This document shows, in pieces, positions 25,501 to 34,922 of a DNA stretch of 64,000 bases. Where the stretch lies: assembly GCF_965200405.1 (NCBI RefSeq), contig NZ_OZ241356.1, positions 1,922,001 to 1,986,000 on the forward strand. The letters are read 5' to 3'. The position numbers and the translations under genes were made by a program. Positions within the stretch are counted from its first letter, which is position 1, and the number at the start of each line of letters is the position of its first letter. This DNA comes from Glacieibacterium sp965200405 (GTDB lineage Bacteria; Pseudomonadota; Alphaproteobacteria; Sphingomonadales; Sphingomonadaceae). Below the pieces are notes generated by a model that saw only the letters and a program-made list of their open reading frames with translations, did not search any database and was not told where the DNA came from.

Positions 25501-27099
25501 ATGAGACTGCCATCGTGCATTCCGGGCATCTGCCTTGTGGCCGCTCTTGCAGCCGCGCCGATCACGGTCGCCGCGCAGGGCCACGACCATGTCGCGATGC
25601 AGGCGCTGGGCACGGTTTCCTTCAGCACGTCGTGCGCCCCCGCCGTCGCCGCCCGCTTCGATACTGCCGTCGCGCTGATGCACTCGTTCCAGTTCGGCCG
25701 CGCCATCGCCGAGTTCAACGCGATCCTCCAGCAGGATCCGAAATGCGTCATGGCGTATTGGGGCATCGCGCTGAGCAACTGGGGCAACCCGTTCGCCGGC
25801 TTCAAAACGCCGGCTCAGCTTGCCCGGGGTGCCGATGCAGTTCGCCGGGCGCGCGCCACCGGCGCTGGCACGACGCGCGAGCGCGGCTATGTCGATGCCG
25901 TCGCGCAACTGTACGTCGAAGACCCGAAGGTTCTGCAGCCTGCCCGGATGGAAGCCTATCAGGCGGCGATGGCGTCGGTCGCGGCGGCGAATCCCGGCGA
26001 TGACGAGGCCCGGATCTTCTACGCTCTGGCGCTCGCCGCCTCGGCCGATCCCGCCGACAAGAGCTATGCGCGCCAGTTGCAGGCCGGCGCATTGCTGGAA
26101 CCGCTGTTCGCGCGCTTCCCGAACCATCCCGGTTTGGCGCATTATATCATCCACGCCTATGACGAGCCGGCGCTGGCGTCGCGCGCTGCCGAGGCCGCGC
26201 GCCGCTATGGTGCAATTGCGCCCGCGACCCCGCACGCGTTGCATATGCCGTCGCATACCTTCACCCGTGTCGGTGACTGGCAGGCATCGATCGACACCAA
26301 CCGCGCCTCGGCAGCCGCCGCCCGGGCCGCTAACCAGCCCGCCGACGTCCTCCACGCCAGCGACTACATGGTCTATGCGTTCCTGCAGACCGGGCAGGAC
26401 CGTGCCGCCGCAGCGCTGGTCAAGGCGTCGGCGGAGGTGTTTCGCGGCTTCGATCCCGCCAATGTCACCGGGGCCGCGCCCGCGTCTGCCGCCTTTTACG
26501 CGCATGCCGCGATCCCGGCCCGCTATGCGCTGGAACGCCACGCCTGGGCCGAGGCAGCACGGCTCGAACCGGTCGGCGGGCCATTCGCCAATGCCAGCGC
26601 CATCACGGCATTCGCCCAAGGGCTGGGCGCGGCGCACGCCGGTGACCGGTCCACCGCCGCCGGCTCCGTCGCCGCGCTGGCCAGGTTCCGCGATCAACTC
26701 CTTGCCGCGCATGACGAATATTGGGCCGGGCAGGTCGAGATCCAGCGGCAGGAAGTGGCGGCGATGCTGGCCCGGGCGTCAGGCGATACGGCCGGTGCGA
26801 TCGCGGGCATGCGTGCCGCCGCCGTGTTGGAGGACAAGACCGAGCTGGCGTCGGTCACTCCCGGCCCGTTCCTGCCGGCGCGCGAGATGCTGGGCGAGCT
26901 GCTGCTGGCGTCCGACAAGCGCAGCGAAGCGCTTGCCGAGTTCCGCGCCAGCCTCGAGCGCGAGCCCAACCGCTATTGGTCGCTGCACGGTGCGGCCAGG
27001 GCGGCGACACTGGCCGGGCAACCGGCGGTGGCGCGATCCTATGAAGCGAAGCTGCATCGGATGACGCTCAAGGGCGACCGGGCCTTGCAAGCAGATTGA
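25501..27099 (+). CDS. Secreted tetratricopeptide-repeat protein
   Basis: 532 residues. Signal peptide (about 1-25, ending AAQG). Several helical repeats are visible: FGRAIAEFNAILQQDPKCVMAYWGIALSNWG (about 63-95, quoted in part), the AATPHALHMPSHTFTRVGDW region (about 240-265), and SEALAEFRASLEREPNRYWSLHGAARAA near the C-terminus. A conserved HAYDEPALA and HMPSHTF motif is shared with a family of periplasmic TPR proteins of unknown function in proteobacteria. Likely a protein-binding periplasmic scaffold. Confidence 0.8.
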   Translation: MRLPSCIPGICLVAALAAAPITVAAQGHDHVAMQALGTVSFSTSCAPAVAARFDTAVALMHSFQFGRAIAEFNAILQQDPKCVMAYWGIALSNWGNPFAGFKTPAQLARGADAVRRARATGAGTTRERGYVDAVAQLYVEDPKVLQPARMEAYQAAMASVAAANPGDDEARIFYALALAASADPADKSYARQLQAGALLEPLFARFPNHPGLAHYIIHAYDEPALASRAAEAARRYGAIAPATPHALHMPSHTFTRVGDWQASIDTNRASAAAARAANQPADVLHASDYMVYAFLQTGQDRAAAALVKASAEVFRGFDPANVTGAAPASAAFYAHAAIPARYALERHAWAEAARLEPVGGPFANASAITAFAQGLGAAHAGDRSTAAGSVAALARFRDQLLAAHDEYWAGQVEIQRQEVAAMLARASGDTAGAIAGMRAAAVLEDKTELASVTPGPFLPAREMLGELLLASDKRSEALAEFRASLEREPNRYWSLHGAARAATLAGQPAVARSYEAKLHRMTLKGDRALQAD

Positions 27100-27239
27100 G
27101 TTAGGCTCGAACCAAATACGCACAATCAGCTTGACTATCGTAACGCTATTCGGTAAACAAGTCCCAGCTTGACGAATCGCGCTCCGAAGTTGGCGGCGGT
27201 GGTTCGCGGTGTTTCAACAATCAGCTCGGGAGAACCGCT

Positions 27240-27881
27240 ATGGCGAGCAGCAAGGGCGTGCGGGCCGGTGACGTGCTTGAGACACGGCGGATCTTCCTCG
27301 ATGCGCTGGCCCGGCTCGGAACGATGAAGGCCGCTGCTGCCGCCGCCGGGGTCAGCCCGGACTCGATCTATCACGCCCGCCGCACCGACCCTGAATTCGC
27401 CGCCGCGTGGCAGGCAATTACCGGCGCGCCGTTGCGATTGAGGGGCATGCAAGTGCGCGGCTGGAGCGCCGAGCGCCGGCAACGTTTCCTCGAATGCTTT
27501 GCCGCGACCGGATCGATGCGTCGCGCCATCGAAGCGGTGAAGGGCTCGCATACCTCGGTCTACCGGCTGTGCGTCACCGACAGCGATTTCGCCGCCGCGT
27601 GCCACGAGGCTCGCGATCAGGCCCGCAACATGCTGCAGGACGACCTGCTCGACCGCGCCCTCAACGGCGTCGAGCGCGCCGTCACCGTCAACGGCGAGCA
27701 GCGCATCATCGTCTCGCACGACAACGGCCTGGCGCTGCGCCTGATCGACCGCTGGGCGGCACGGACCGGCAAGCAGCCACGCGGCCGCTTCATCGAGCTG
27801 ACGCCCGAGAATGTCGCCATCGCCAACCGCAAGGTGCTGGCATTGCTCACGCTCCACGGTGCTGCGGCGTTCAGGCCTTGA
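27240..27881 (+). CDS. GTA terminase small-subunit-like DNA-binding protein (gp1 position)
   Basis: 213 residues with two helix-turn-helix-like parts, each with the small-terminase-like pattern of a helix followed by AAAAAGVSPDSIYHARRTDPEFAAAW (about 34-60) and GSMRRAIEAVKGSHTSVYRL (about 89-108). The duplicated HTH and position immediately before the large terminase support a DNA-recognition subunit of the packaging motor. Preceded by GGGAGAA. The stop overlaps a possible TTG start of TerL. Confidence 0.7.
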   Translation: MASSKGVRAGDVLETRRIFLDALARLGTMKAAAAAAGVSPDSIYHARRTDPEFAAAWQAITGAPLRLRGMQVRGWSAERRQRFLECFAATGSMRRAIEAVKGSHTSVYRLCVTDSDFAAACHEARDQARNMLQDDLLDRALNGVERAVTVNGEQRIIVSHDNGLALRLIDRWAARTGKQPRGRFIELTPENVAIANRKVLALLTLHGAAAFRP

Positions 27882-27886
27882 CCGGC

Positions 27887-29155
27887 ATGTCGCCCGAAGA
27901 GGCGGCGAAACTGGTGCCGCTGATCCCGGAGGCGTTGCGGATCGAGGTCGCCAATCACTTCCGTCCGAACCCCGGTCAGGCGGTGCCGCCGGGTGACTGG
28001 ACAACCTGGCTGATCCTGGCGGGCCGGGGTTTCGGCAAGACCCGGACCGGCGCCGAGTGGGTCAACGCGGTCGCCAGCGCGCATGGCGGAACGCGGATCG
28101 CGCTGGTCGGCGCGACCGCCCACGACGCGCGATCGGTGATGGTCGAGGGTGCGGCGGGACTGCTGGCGGTCAATCCGGCGATCACCTTCGAGCCGTCGCG
28201 CCGCCTGTTGTGCTGGCCCAACCATAGCCGCGCCATGCTGTTCTCGGCCGAGGAGCCCGACACGCTGCGCGGTCCGGAGTTCAGCTTTGCCTGGGGTGAC
28301 GAAGTGGCGCGCTGGCCCGACGGCAAGGTTACGCTGGCCACCCTGCGCATGGCTTTGCGCGTCGGATTGCGACCACGACTGCTGTTGACGACGACGCCGA
28401 AACCGCTGCCGTGGCTGAAGGCGCTCGACGCGGAGGCCGGCACGGTGCTGACGCGGGGCCGCACGACGGACAATGCCCAGAACCTGGCACAAACCTATCT
28501 GGACGCGATGGTCCGCGATTACGGCGGCACCACGCTCGGCCGGCAGGAGCTCGACGGTGAATTCATCGAGGAAGTCGAAGGCGCGCTGTGGAGCCGCGCG
28601 CTCATCGAGGCGTGTCGGATCGAGGGCGTCGCGCCGCAACCGGTGCGCACCGTGATCGGGGTCGATCCGCCCGCCGGGGCCGGCCCGAACTGCGATGCCT
28701 GCGGGATCATCGTCGTCGGCCTGACCACCGAGCGAACCGCCGTGGTTCTGGCGGATCGCACCGTGCAGGGCGTCGGGCCGGAACAATGGGCGCGCGCGGT
28801 GGCCGCTGCCTATGACGATTTCGATGCCGACCTGGTCGTGGTCGAAGTCAACAACGGCGGCGCGATGGTGGCCTCGGTACTGCTCGCGGTGGCGCCGGAA
28901 CTCAACATCAAGTCGGTGCGCGCCTCGGTCGGCAAGGTCGCGCGGGCCGAGCCGGTGGCCGGCCTTTATACAGCGGGGAAGGTCCGCCATGCCGAGCCGT
29001 TCCCGCTGCTCGAGGACGAGTTGTGCGGGCTCAGTGCGGGCGGCGGCTGGTCCGGCGCCGGGCGGTCACCGGACCGCGCCGATGCGCTGGTCTGGGCGCT
29101 GACCGAATTGATGCTCGCCAAGGTTCGCGCCGAACCCGGGGTGCGCCGCCTCTAA
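27887..29155 (+). CDS. GTA large terminase, ATPase-nuclease (gp2-like)
   Basis: 422 residues. Walker A GRGFGKT at 46-52, Walker B/DE at about 138-139 (WGDEVAR), and a C-terminal RNase H-fold nuclease with GVDPPAG (about 260) and VVEVNNGG. Motor that packages DNA; in GTAs the nuclease cuts without a specific pac or cos site. Matches the RcGTA gp2 family in length and layout. A TTG at 27878 overlapping the preceding stop is an alternative start. Confidence 0.93.
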   Translation: MSPEEAAKLVPLIPEALRIEVANHFRPNPGQAVPPGDWTTWLILAGRGFGKTRTGAEWVNAVASAHGGTRIALVGATAHDARSVMVEGAAGLLAVNPAITFEPSRRLLCWPNHSRAMLFSAEEPDTLRGPEFSFAWGDEVARWPDGKVTLATLRMALRVGLRPRLLLTTTPKPLPWLKALDAEAGTVLTRGRTTDNAQNLAQTYLDAMVRDYGGTTLGRQELDGEFIEEVEGALWSRALIEACRIEGVAPQPVRTVIGVDPPAGAGPNCDACGIIVVGLTTERTAVVLADRTVQGVGPEQWARAVAAAYDDFDADLVVVEVNNGGAMVASVLLAVAPELNIKSVRASVGKVARAEPVAGLYTAGKVRHAEPFPLLEDELCGLSAGGGWSGAGRSPDRADALVWALTELMLAKVRAEPGVRRL

Positions 29156-29179
29156 CCTGCCTTCGTTCAGGAGAAAATC

Positions 29180-30289
29180 ATGCAATTCCCGTGGTTCGGG
29201 CGCAAGTCGCGCCCGCTGCAGACGCGTGTCGCGCCGTGGTTGTCGGCGTGGAGCCAGGCCGATCCGCCGCGCAGTTACGAGACGCTGGTGCGCGCCGCCT
29301 ATCTCTCGAACCCGGTCGCCCAGCGCGCCGTGCGGCTGGTCTCCGAAAGCGTCGCAGGGGCGGCGGTGACGAGCAATCCGCCCGGCCACCCGGCGCTGGC
29401 GCTGATCCACGACGCAACGTTGGTCGAGACCATCGCGGCGAACCTGCTGCTCCACGGCAACGCCTATGTCGAGGTCGCGTGCGGCGCCGGCGGGCTGCCC
29501 GCGGCCCTGTACGTGCTCCGCCCGGAGCGCGTCACGGTCGAGGCCGATATCAACGGCTGGCCGACCGGCTACCTGTACCGCGCCGGCGACGCCGTGACCC
29601 GCTATCCGGCTGAAACGCGCGGGCAGGCGCCCGGCCTGTTGCACCTGCGTGGTTACCATCCCCTCGACGACCACTACGGCGTCGGCTGCCTTGGCGCAGC
29701 GGCGGCGGCGGTCGAGGTGCACAACGCGGCAGCGCGCTGGAACAAGGCGCTGCTCGACAACGCAGCGCGCCCGTCGGGGGCGCTGATCTATGCGCCGGCA
29801 GATGGTTCGGCACTGTCGGCGGCGCAATTCGCCCGCCTCAAGGGCGAGATGGCGGACCAATATTCCGGCGCCACCAACGCCGGACGCCCGATGCTGCTGG
29901 AGGGTGGCCTGACCTGGCAGCCGCTGTCGCTCACCCCCGCCGAGATGGACTTCGTCCGGGTCCGCGACACCGCCTCGCGCGAGATCGCGCTGGCCTTCGG
30001 GGTGCCGCCGATGCTGCTCGGGCTGCCCGGCGACGCGACCTATGCCAATTACCGGGAGGCCAATGTCGCGCTGTGGCGGCTGACCCTGCTGCCGCTGGCT
30101 GCGAAGATATTCGCGGGGCTTTCCCTGCACTTGCAGGACTGGTGGCCTGGGCTGAGCCTGACCCTCGACCGCGACTCGATCCCCGCGCTGTCGGCGGACC
30201 GCGAGCGGCTGTGGGCCCAAGTGTCGAACGCCGCCTTCCTGTCGGATGCCGAGAAACGCACCATGCTCGGCCTGGATCACGGCCGATGA
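29180..30289 (+). CDS. GTA portal protein, HK97 family (gp3-like)
   Basis: 369 residues, HK97-type portal: NPVAQRAVRLVSESVAG near residue 40, NAYVEVACG, FARLKGEMADQYSGATNAGRPMLLEGGLTW (about 215-245, quoted in part), FGVPPMLLGLPGDATYANYREAN (about 275-295). Forms the dodecameric ring at the unique capsid vertex through which DNA enters. Good Shine-Dalgarno (AGGAGAAAA). The stop overlaps the next small gene (ATGA). Confidence 0.93.
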   Translation: MQFPWFGRKSRPLQTRVAPWLSAWSQADPPRSYETLVRAAYLSNPVAQRAVRLVSESVAGAAVTSNPPGHPALALIHDATLVETIAANLLLHGNAYVEVACGAGGLPAALYVLRPERVTVEADINGWPTGYLYRAGDAVTRYPAETRGQAPGLLHLRGYHPLDDHYGVGCLGAAAAAVEVHNAAARWNKALLDNAARPSGALIYAPADGSALSAAQFARLKGEMADQYSGATNAGRPMLLEGGLTWQPLSLTPAEMDFVRVRDTASREIALAFGVPPMLLGLPGDATYANYREANVALWRLTLLPLAAKIFAGLSLHLQDWWPGLSLTLDRDSIPALSADRERLWAQVSNAAFLSDAEKRTMLGLDHGR

Positions 30290-30588
30290 CCGGCCTGTCG
30301 GGCGCCATGGCCCGGGCTGCAGCCGAGGGCGCCACCGCAGCGGCACTGGTCGAGGTCGCGGAGGCTGCCAGCGAGGCCGGGGCGACCCGCGCCCTCAGCC
30401 GGATCGGCCTGCACGACGCCGACGCGGGCAAGGATATCATCGAGTTGCGCCAGCTGGTGCAGGGCTGGCGCGACGCCAAGACCTCGGCGATCCGCGCGGT
30501 GGTGAGCTGGGCGGTGCGCGGCGCCATCGCGCTGCTGGTGCTCGGCCTGGCGGTGCGCTTCGGGCTGTCCGGCGGGGTGCGGCTGTGA
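30286..30588 (+). CDS. Small GTA protein (g3.5-like, possibly DUF6127)
   Basis: 100 residues. Ala-rich helical part (about 1-45), then DIIELRQLVQGWRDAKTSAIRAVVSW (about 48-72) and one C-terminal membrane helix (about 75-92). Similar short proteins occupy the portal-protease gap in GTA clusters. Its role is unknown; the TM helix is unusual for a structural protein. Coupled on both sides by overlapping start and stop codons. Confidence 0.6.
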   Translation: MTGLSGAMARAAAEGATAAALVEVAEAASEAGATRALSRIGLHDADAGKDIIELRQLVQGWRDAKTSAIRAVVSWAVRGAIALLVLGLAVRFGLSGGVRL

Positions 30589-31019
30589 TGCGCCTCGCGG
30601 GGTACGCCTCAATCTTCGGCATCGCGGACAGCGGCGGCGATGTCGTGCGGGCCGGAGCCTTTGCCCGGGAGATCATCGCCGCGCGCCGCCTGCCGCTGCT
30701 CTGGCAACACGCCGTCGACGAGCCGATCGGGTACATCGAGCGCCTCAGCGAAGATGGCCGCGGCCTGCGGGTCGTCGCACGGATCGCTGCCGATACCCGG
30801 CGCGGCGGCGACGCGGCGGCGCTGCTCAAGGTCGGCGCGATCGACGGGCTCAGCTTTGGCTACCGCGTCCGCGCCAGCGTGCCCGACCGGGCCCGCGGGG
30901 TGCGGGTGCTGACCGACCTCGAACTGCTCGAAGTTTCGCTGGTGACCTTCCCGATGCAATCCCGGGCCCGCGTCATCGCCATCCAGTCGTCCACAGGAGA
31001 ACCGACAAATGACCTATGA
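30588..31019 (+). CDS. GTA prohead protease, HK97 family (gp4-like)
   Basis: 143 residues. Serine protease of the herpes/HK97 fold. AGYASIFG at the start, catalytic His in WQHAVDEPIG (H41), and catalytic Ser in GAIDGLSFGYR (S89). Processes the capsid protein N-terminus during maturation and then itself. The TGATG overlap couples it to the preceding gene, and its last 11 bases overlap the capsid gene. Confidence 0.92.
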   Translation: MRLAGYASIFGIADSGGDVVRAGAFAREIIAARRLPLLWQHAVDEPIGYIERLSEDGRGLRVVARIAADTRRGGDAAALLKVGAIDGLSFGYRVRASVPDRARGVRVLTDLELLEVSLVTFPMQSRARVIAIQSSTGEPTNDL

Positions 31020-32142
31020 AATCAAGGCCGACGCGCTCGACACCGCGTTCGACACGGTGACCCTCGCGCCGCATGACCTGGCCGCCGATGTCGCTTCGCT
31101 ACAGGCCGATGTCGCCCGGCTGAACGCTCGCCCGCTTGCCCGTCCAGCGCTGAGCGGCGCCAAGGCGGAGGACGGCGGCCGCAGCGTCTTCGTCGAGCGC
31201 TACCTGCGCAAGGGCCTGGAGGCTGCCCCCGAGGTCAAGTCGCTCAACGCCACCAATGCCACCGACGGCGGCGTCGCGGTACCGCGCGAGATCGACGCGC
31301 TGATCGACATCACGCTGAAGGCGGTTTCACCGATCCGGCGCATCGCCAACGTCGTCAGCATCGGCAGCGTCAACTACCGCAAGCTGATTGCGGTCGGCGG
31401 CGTCGCCAGCGGCTGGGTGGCCGAGACCGCGGGCCGACCCGAAACCGGCGTCGAGACCTTCATCGAGATCGCGCCGCCGATGGGTGAACTGTACGCCAAC
31501 CCCGCCGCGTCGCAGACCATGCTCGACGATGCGATGTTCGACGTCGAGCGCTGGCTGGCCGGAGAGATCGGCAACGAGTTCGCCCGCGCCGAGAGCGTCG
31601 CCTTCGTCACCGGCAGCGGCGTCGCCCGGCCAAAGGGCTTCATCACCTATCCGGTTGCCGTGACCGACGATACGACGCGTGCTTTCGGGACGCTGCAGTA
31701 TATCGCCAGCGGCGCTGCCGGGGCCTTTGCGGCGAGCAATCCACAGGACAAGCTCATCGATCTCGTCCACGCCCTGCGTGCGCCTTATCGCCCGGGCGCG
31801 AGCTGGGTGATGAATTCGTCGACGCTGGCGAAGATCCGCAAGCTCAAGGACTCGACCGGGGCGTTCATCTGGCAGCCGGCGCTCGCGGCGGACCAGCCCG
31901 CAACCCTGCTCGGCTATCCGGTCTTCGAAGCCGAGGCGATGCCCGATGTTGCCGCCGATAGCCTGTCGATCGCGTTCGGAAACTTCCAGGCTGGTTACCT
32001 GATCGCCGAGCGGGCCGAGACCTCGGTGCTGCGTGACCCGTACACCAACAAGCCGTTCGTGCAATTCTATGCGACGCGCCGGGTTGGCGGCGCGGTGGTC
32101 AATTCCGAGGCGATCAAGCTGATGAAGTTCGCGGTCAGCTAG
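31009..32142 (+). CDS. GTA major capsid protein, HK97 family (gp5-like)
   Basis: 377 residues. N-terminal delta domain (about 1-65, DLAADVASLQADVARL coiled coil) probably removed by the prohead protease, then the HK97 core (NATDGGVAVPREIDALI, FVTGSGVARPKGF, SWVMNSSTLAKIRKLKD, FGNFQAGYLIAERA). Good match to RcGTA capsid architecture. Followed by a hairpin-containing gap and a block of genes not found at this position in the RcGTA cluster. Confidence 0.95.
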   Translation: MTYEIKADALDTAFDTVTLAPHDLAADVASLQADVARLNARPLARPALSGAKAEDGGRSVFVERYLRKGLEAAPEVKSLNATNATDGGVAVPREIDALIDITLKAVSPIRRIANVVSIGSVNYRKLIAVGGVASGWVAETAGRPETGVETFIEIAPPMGELYANPAASQTMLDDAMFDVERWLAGEIGNEFARAESVAFVTGSGVARPKGFITYPVAVTDDTTRAFGTLQYIASGAAGAFAASNPQDKLIDLVHALRAPYRPGASWVMNSSTLAKIRKLKDSTGAFIWQPALAADQPATLLGYPVFEAEAMPDVAADSLSIAFGNFQAGYLIAERAETSVLRDPYTNKPFVQFYATRRVGGAVVNSEAIKLMKFAVS

Positions 32143-32177
32143 CGCGGTCGACATCATACCCCAAGGCGCAATGCGCC

Positions 32178-32202
32178 ACCCCTCCCCGGGCGGGGGAGGG
32201 GG
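32178..32202. repeat. GC-rich hairpin before the beta-helix gene
   Basis: Inverted CCCCTCCCC / GGGGAGGGG arms around a GGGC centre, in a 71-base gap of an otherwise overlapping gene cluster. The 3' arm merges into GGGGAAAGGA just before ATG 32214, so it may provide part of the ribosome binding site. Composition resembles the element inserted in the JAMM gene. Confidence 0.65.
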
Positions 32203-32213
32203 GAAAGGACCTC

Positions 32214-34895
32214 ATGACCATTCTGAATGCAGCGATCGAAGCGAACGGCTGGGTGTTGCGTATCACGTTGACGGCGACGCCGGGCAGCTTCGCCAGCTAT
32301 GCGCTGACACCTGACGCGATCCCCAAGCTGAGCCTTGTGAGCAACCACCCGGGTTATGCGCCGGCGGGCGGCACGGCGACCGCCACGACTTTGGCGCGGT
32401 CGATCATCGCCACCAAGCCGCTCCGCAAACCGGTCAACCCGCTGTCGCCGACGACGCCGGTTCTCGACGAGACCGACAATGGCGACGGCAGCATCACCGT
32501 GCGCCTGGCGCTGAGCGACTGGATCCATGCCACCGACACGGGGCTTGCCCTGACCATGCTGGCCGGCTGGCGCACTGGTGAAGCGGCGGGCACCACCCCG
32601 GTCGGCAACGGCTCGACCGTCGCGGCGGCGATGCCGATCATGCGCTGGGCCGACGTCCCATATCAGCGGGCGACCGGACCGTTCACATTGGAATTGACGG
32701 TTTTTTCGCATCATCCGCAGGGCCTGGCGCCGGTCGCCGGGGTCAGGTTCCGTGTTACCGACGGCACGACGACGCGCACCGCCTGGGCGACGGCGCAGAC
32801 GAGCAGCACTCGCTACGACGATAGCGTGAGCGTCTATGCCGCGACCATCGACCCGGTCGCGGCGCCGGGCCTGACCGCGGGCCTGTTGCGCTGCGATGCC
32901 GAGGTCTACCCGTGGCTCGGCGCGATGCGCTCTACCGATCCGGCCGGCAGCGCCAGCATGAGCGGCCTTAACTTTGCCGGTTATGCCAGCAAAGCGGAAG
33001 CGCCATTCGTCGTCGGCTATGATCCCGCCGGTACGCGCTATGGCGGGCAGGTCCTGTTCATCGACCCAGCGGGTACCGCGACCGCGGTCGCGGCGATGGT
33101 CGCCAATGACTTGGCGGCGGCGAGGGCGATCGCATCGGCCTCCCGGCCACGGGACATTACCACGGCAATCCAGGCATTGTACCTCGCCAATCGTGGATTG
33201 GCAGCCGCGAACGGCGGCACGGCGGCGGTAAGGTCCGCCGATGGCGCGCGGCTGGTATTGGCAGCGGGCAACCATGCCGGTGTCGGAACGACGACGATCA
33301 CGACCGGCGCCAGCTCCTCCGAGCTGGGCGTCATCATCGAAGGCGACCCGGACGACCCTGCGCCACGCGCCAATTGCGTGCTGGCGACGGGCACCGCGAC
33401 GGGCTTGAAGGTCAACCGGCTGATCCTCCGCAGCTTGACGCTGGAAACCGGCACGACGTCGCTGGCGTCGACGGCGCAGGCCTATTTCTGGCTCGACAAT
33501 GTCGAGGTCCGCGGAAAGTCGGGACAGGAAACCAATTCGGTTGCGCCGATCACCGCCGCAACGCCGGCAGCCGCTGCCAATCTCGCGGCGACGCGTAGCC
33601 GCTGGTGGAAAAGCGGCACGGCGTTCCGTGGCACGACACTGCGTTTCGGCCTGCTCCGCAACTGCGAGTTCTCGCGGCGCGCTGAGGGCGTCTGCATCCT
33701 CGGCGGGCGGCTGATCCCCGCCACCGAGGACGCGACCGTGACCAATGCCGAGAACGGCGCCGGCCATTGGAACAGCACGTCGGATATCGGTGCGGTCGAG
33801 GACAGCGTCGTCGCCGGCGTCGATCTGCGCAGCGTCAAGGGACGCGTCTGGGTCATCACCAGCGCTTCGGCGGCCGCCGCCGGCACGACGCTGCCAAGCA
33901 TCCGGCGCGCCGTCTTTGCCAATAACCTGTGCGAGCGGATCGGCGCCGACCCGCAGCCATTCTTCTCCGCCGGCGAAGACGGTTCGGCGGTGATGAGCTA
34001 TAACATCATCGAAGGTAACAGCTTTATCGGCGAACGCTGCAACCTGTTCTACTCCGACCCGGTACCGACGACGGTTGCCGAGGCCAATGGCCAGCTGAAT
34101 GTCGCGATCGGCAACCGTGTCGCTAACAACAGTTTCGACTGGGCGGCGACCAAGCACGACGCCTTCAACGACCCGACGACGCTGGCGGTGCGGACCAGCG
34201 GCGGCGTCGCCGGCCCGACCGGCTACCGGCCGCAGATGGTCGAGACGTGGAGCATCACCTACGGCGTCGGCTGGGAAGCAAATCACGACTTCGGACGCCT
34301 GGGTGGCGGCAACTTTGCCTTTGAATATTTCGGGCGGCGCAGCGTCCAGGCAGTCGGCGGCGTGCCGGGCTGGCCGGCGGATCGCTCGAACGCCGGCAGT
34401 CCGACGACCGGTGGCGGCAGCTACAAGCCGCCGCCGGGGTCTGTGTTGCTCGGTCGCGGACTACGCGCGTCCATCGACCGCGACTTGGGCGGTACAACCC
34501 GCATGGTTCCGTTTACGGTTGGCAGCGTCGAGAGTGGCGCTGCTGTAACACTGGCCCCTGGCAAAGCGCGATCGAACAGCCTGGCCGGTCCGGTTGCGCT
34601 GGGCTGGCGCGGTACGCTGGTCGCCGCTCAGGGGCGGTCGTCGAGCCGTTCCGGTTCAGCAGCGATCCATTGGGGTGGCAGCCTGGCGCCCGCTCGAGGA
34701 CATCTGGCGCAGGTCGGCAGCGCGGCACTGCTGGGGCTCGGGCAGGTCACGATCGCCGCCCTTTCGGCCCGGCTGGCGACGCGCGATGCCGGGACGGCGG
34801 TGCTGCCCGACCAGCCGTTCGAACTGCTGTTCGGGTCGCCGCGGCTGGTTCGCATCGCCGGCGAAGTGCGCGTGCAATTCGTGCCGCACGACTGA
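32214..34895 (+). CDS. Large beta-helix-like virion protein, GTA cargo (fibre/adhesin candidate)
   Basis: 893 residues. The first ~330 residues are Thr/Ala-rich and beta-like. The middle (about 370-680) looks like a right-handed parallel beta-helix, with repeated short hydrophobic strands such as LRSLTLETG, FWLDNVEVRG, FGLLRNCEFSR, VFANNLCERI, IIEGNSFIG and RVANNSFDW. The C-terminus holds four ~22-residue tandem repeats (779-867). No catalytic motif recognised. Position between capsid and connector is unusual; a head fibre, decoration or receptor-binding protein is the best inference. By eye its base composition is less GC-rich than flanking genes. Confidence 0.7.
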   Translation: MTILNAAIEANGWVLRITLTATPGSFASYALTPDAIPKLSLVSNHPGYAPAGGTATATTLARSIIATKPLRKPVNPLSPTTPVLDETDNGDGSITVRLALSDWIHATDTGLALTMLAGWRTGEAAGTTPVGNGSTVAAAMPIMRWADVPYQRATGPFTLELTVFSHHPQGLAPVAGVRFRVTDGTTTRTAWATAQTSSTRYDDSVSVYAATIDPVAAPGLTAGLLRCDAEVYPWLGAMRSTDPAGSASMSGLNFAGYASKAEAPFVVGYDPAGTRYGGQVLFIDPAGTATAVAAMVANDLAAARAIASASRPRDITTAIQALYLANRGLAAANGGTAAVRSADGARLVLAAGNHAGVGTTTITTGASSSELGVIIEGDPDDPAPRANCVLATGTATGLKVNRLILRSLTLETGTTSLASTAQAYFWLDNVEVRGKSGQETNSVAPITAATPAAAANLAATRSRWWKSGTAFRGTTLRFGLLRNCEFSRRAEGVCILGGRLIPATEDATVTNAENGAGHWNSTSDIGAVEDSVVAGVDLRSVKGRVWVITSASAAAAGTTLPSIRRAVFANNLCERIGADPQPFFSAGEDGSAVMSYNIIEGNSFIGERCNLFYSDPVPTTVAEANGQLNVAIGNRVANNSFDWAATKHDAFNDPTTLAVRTSGGVAGPTGYRPQMVETWSITYGVGWEANHDFGRLGGGNFAFEYFGRRSVQAVGGVPGWPADRSNAGSPTTGGGSYKPPPGSVLLGRGLRASIDRDLGGTTRMVPFTVGSVESGAAVTLAPGKARSNSLAGPVALGWRGTLVAAQGRSSSRSGSAAIHWGGSLAPARGHLAQVGSAALLGLGQVTIAALSARLATRDAGTAVLPDQPFELLFGSPRLVRIAGEVRVQFVPHD
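34548..34814 (+). repeat. Four tandem ~66-base coding repeats
   Basis: Encode residues 779-800, 801-822, 823-844 and 845-867 of the beta-helix protein, each of form (T/S)LAxxxGRSxxxxGxAALxWxG. The DNA copies are diverged, the protein pattern is clearer. Likely a short beta-structured stalk or oligomerisation module. Confidence 0.75.
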
Positions 34896-34922
34896 TCTTC
34901 CAACCATCCTAAGGAGATACTC

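Noticed and set aside
27139..27160. GTAACGCTATTCGGTAA before the GTA cluster as a CtrA site
   Set aside because: The half-sites are GTAA, not TTAA, and the spacing is 9 rather than 7 bases.
27100..27239. GGCTCGAACC near 27104, like the T-arm of a tRNA on the minus strand, as a possible attachment-site remnant
   Set aside because: No pairing T-stem, anticodon arm or acceptor stem could be drawn around it, and no matching repeat was found at the other end of the GTA cluster.
32154..34286. 710-codon minus-strand frame opposite the beta-helix gene
   Set aside because: Arg/Asp/Gly-rich composition typical of GC-rich antisense frames, no start signal and no family; the plus strand has phage-like content, a ribosome site and correct context.
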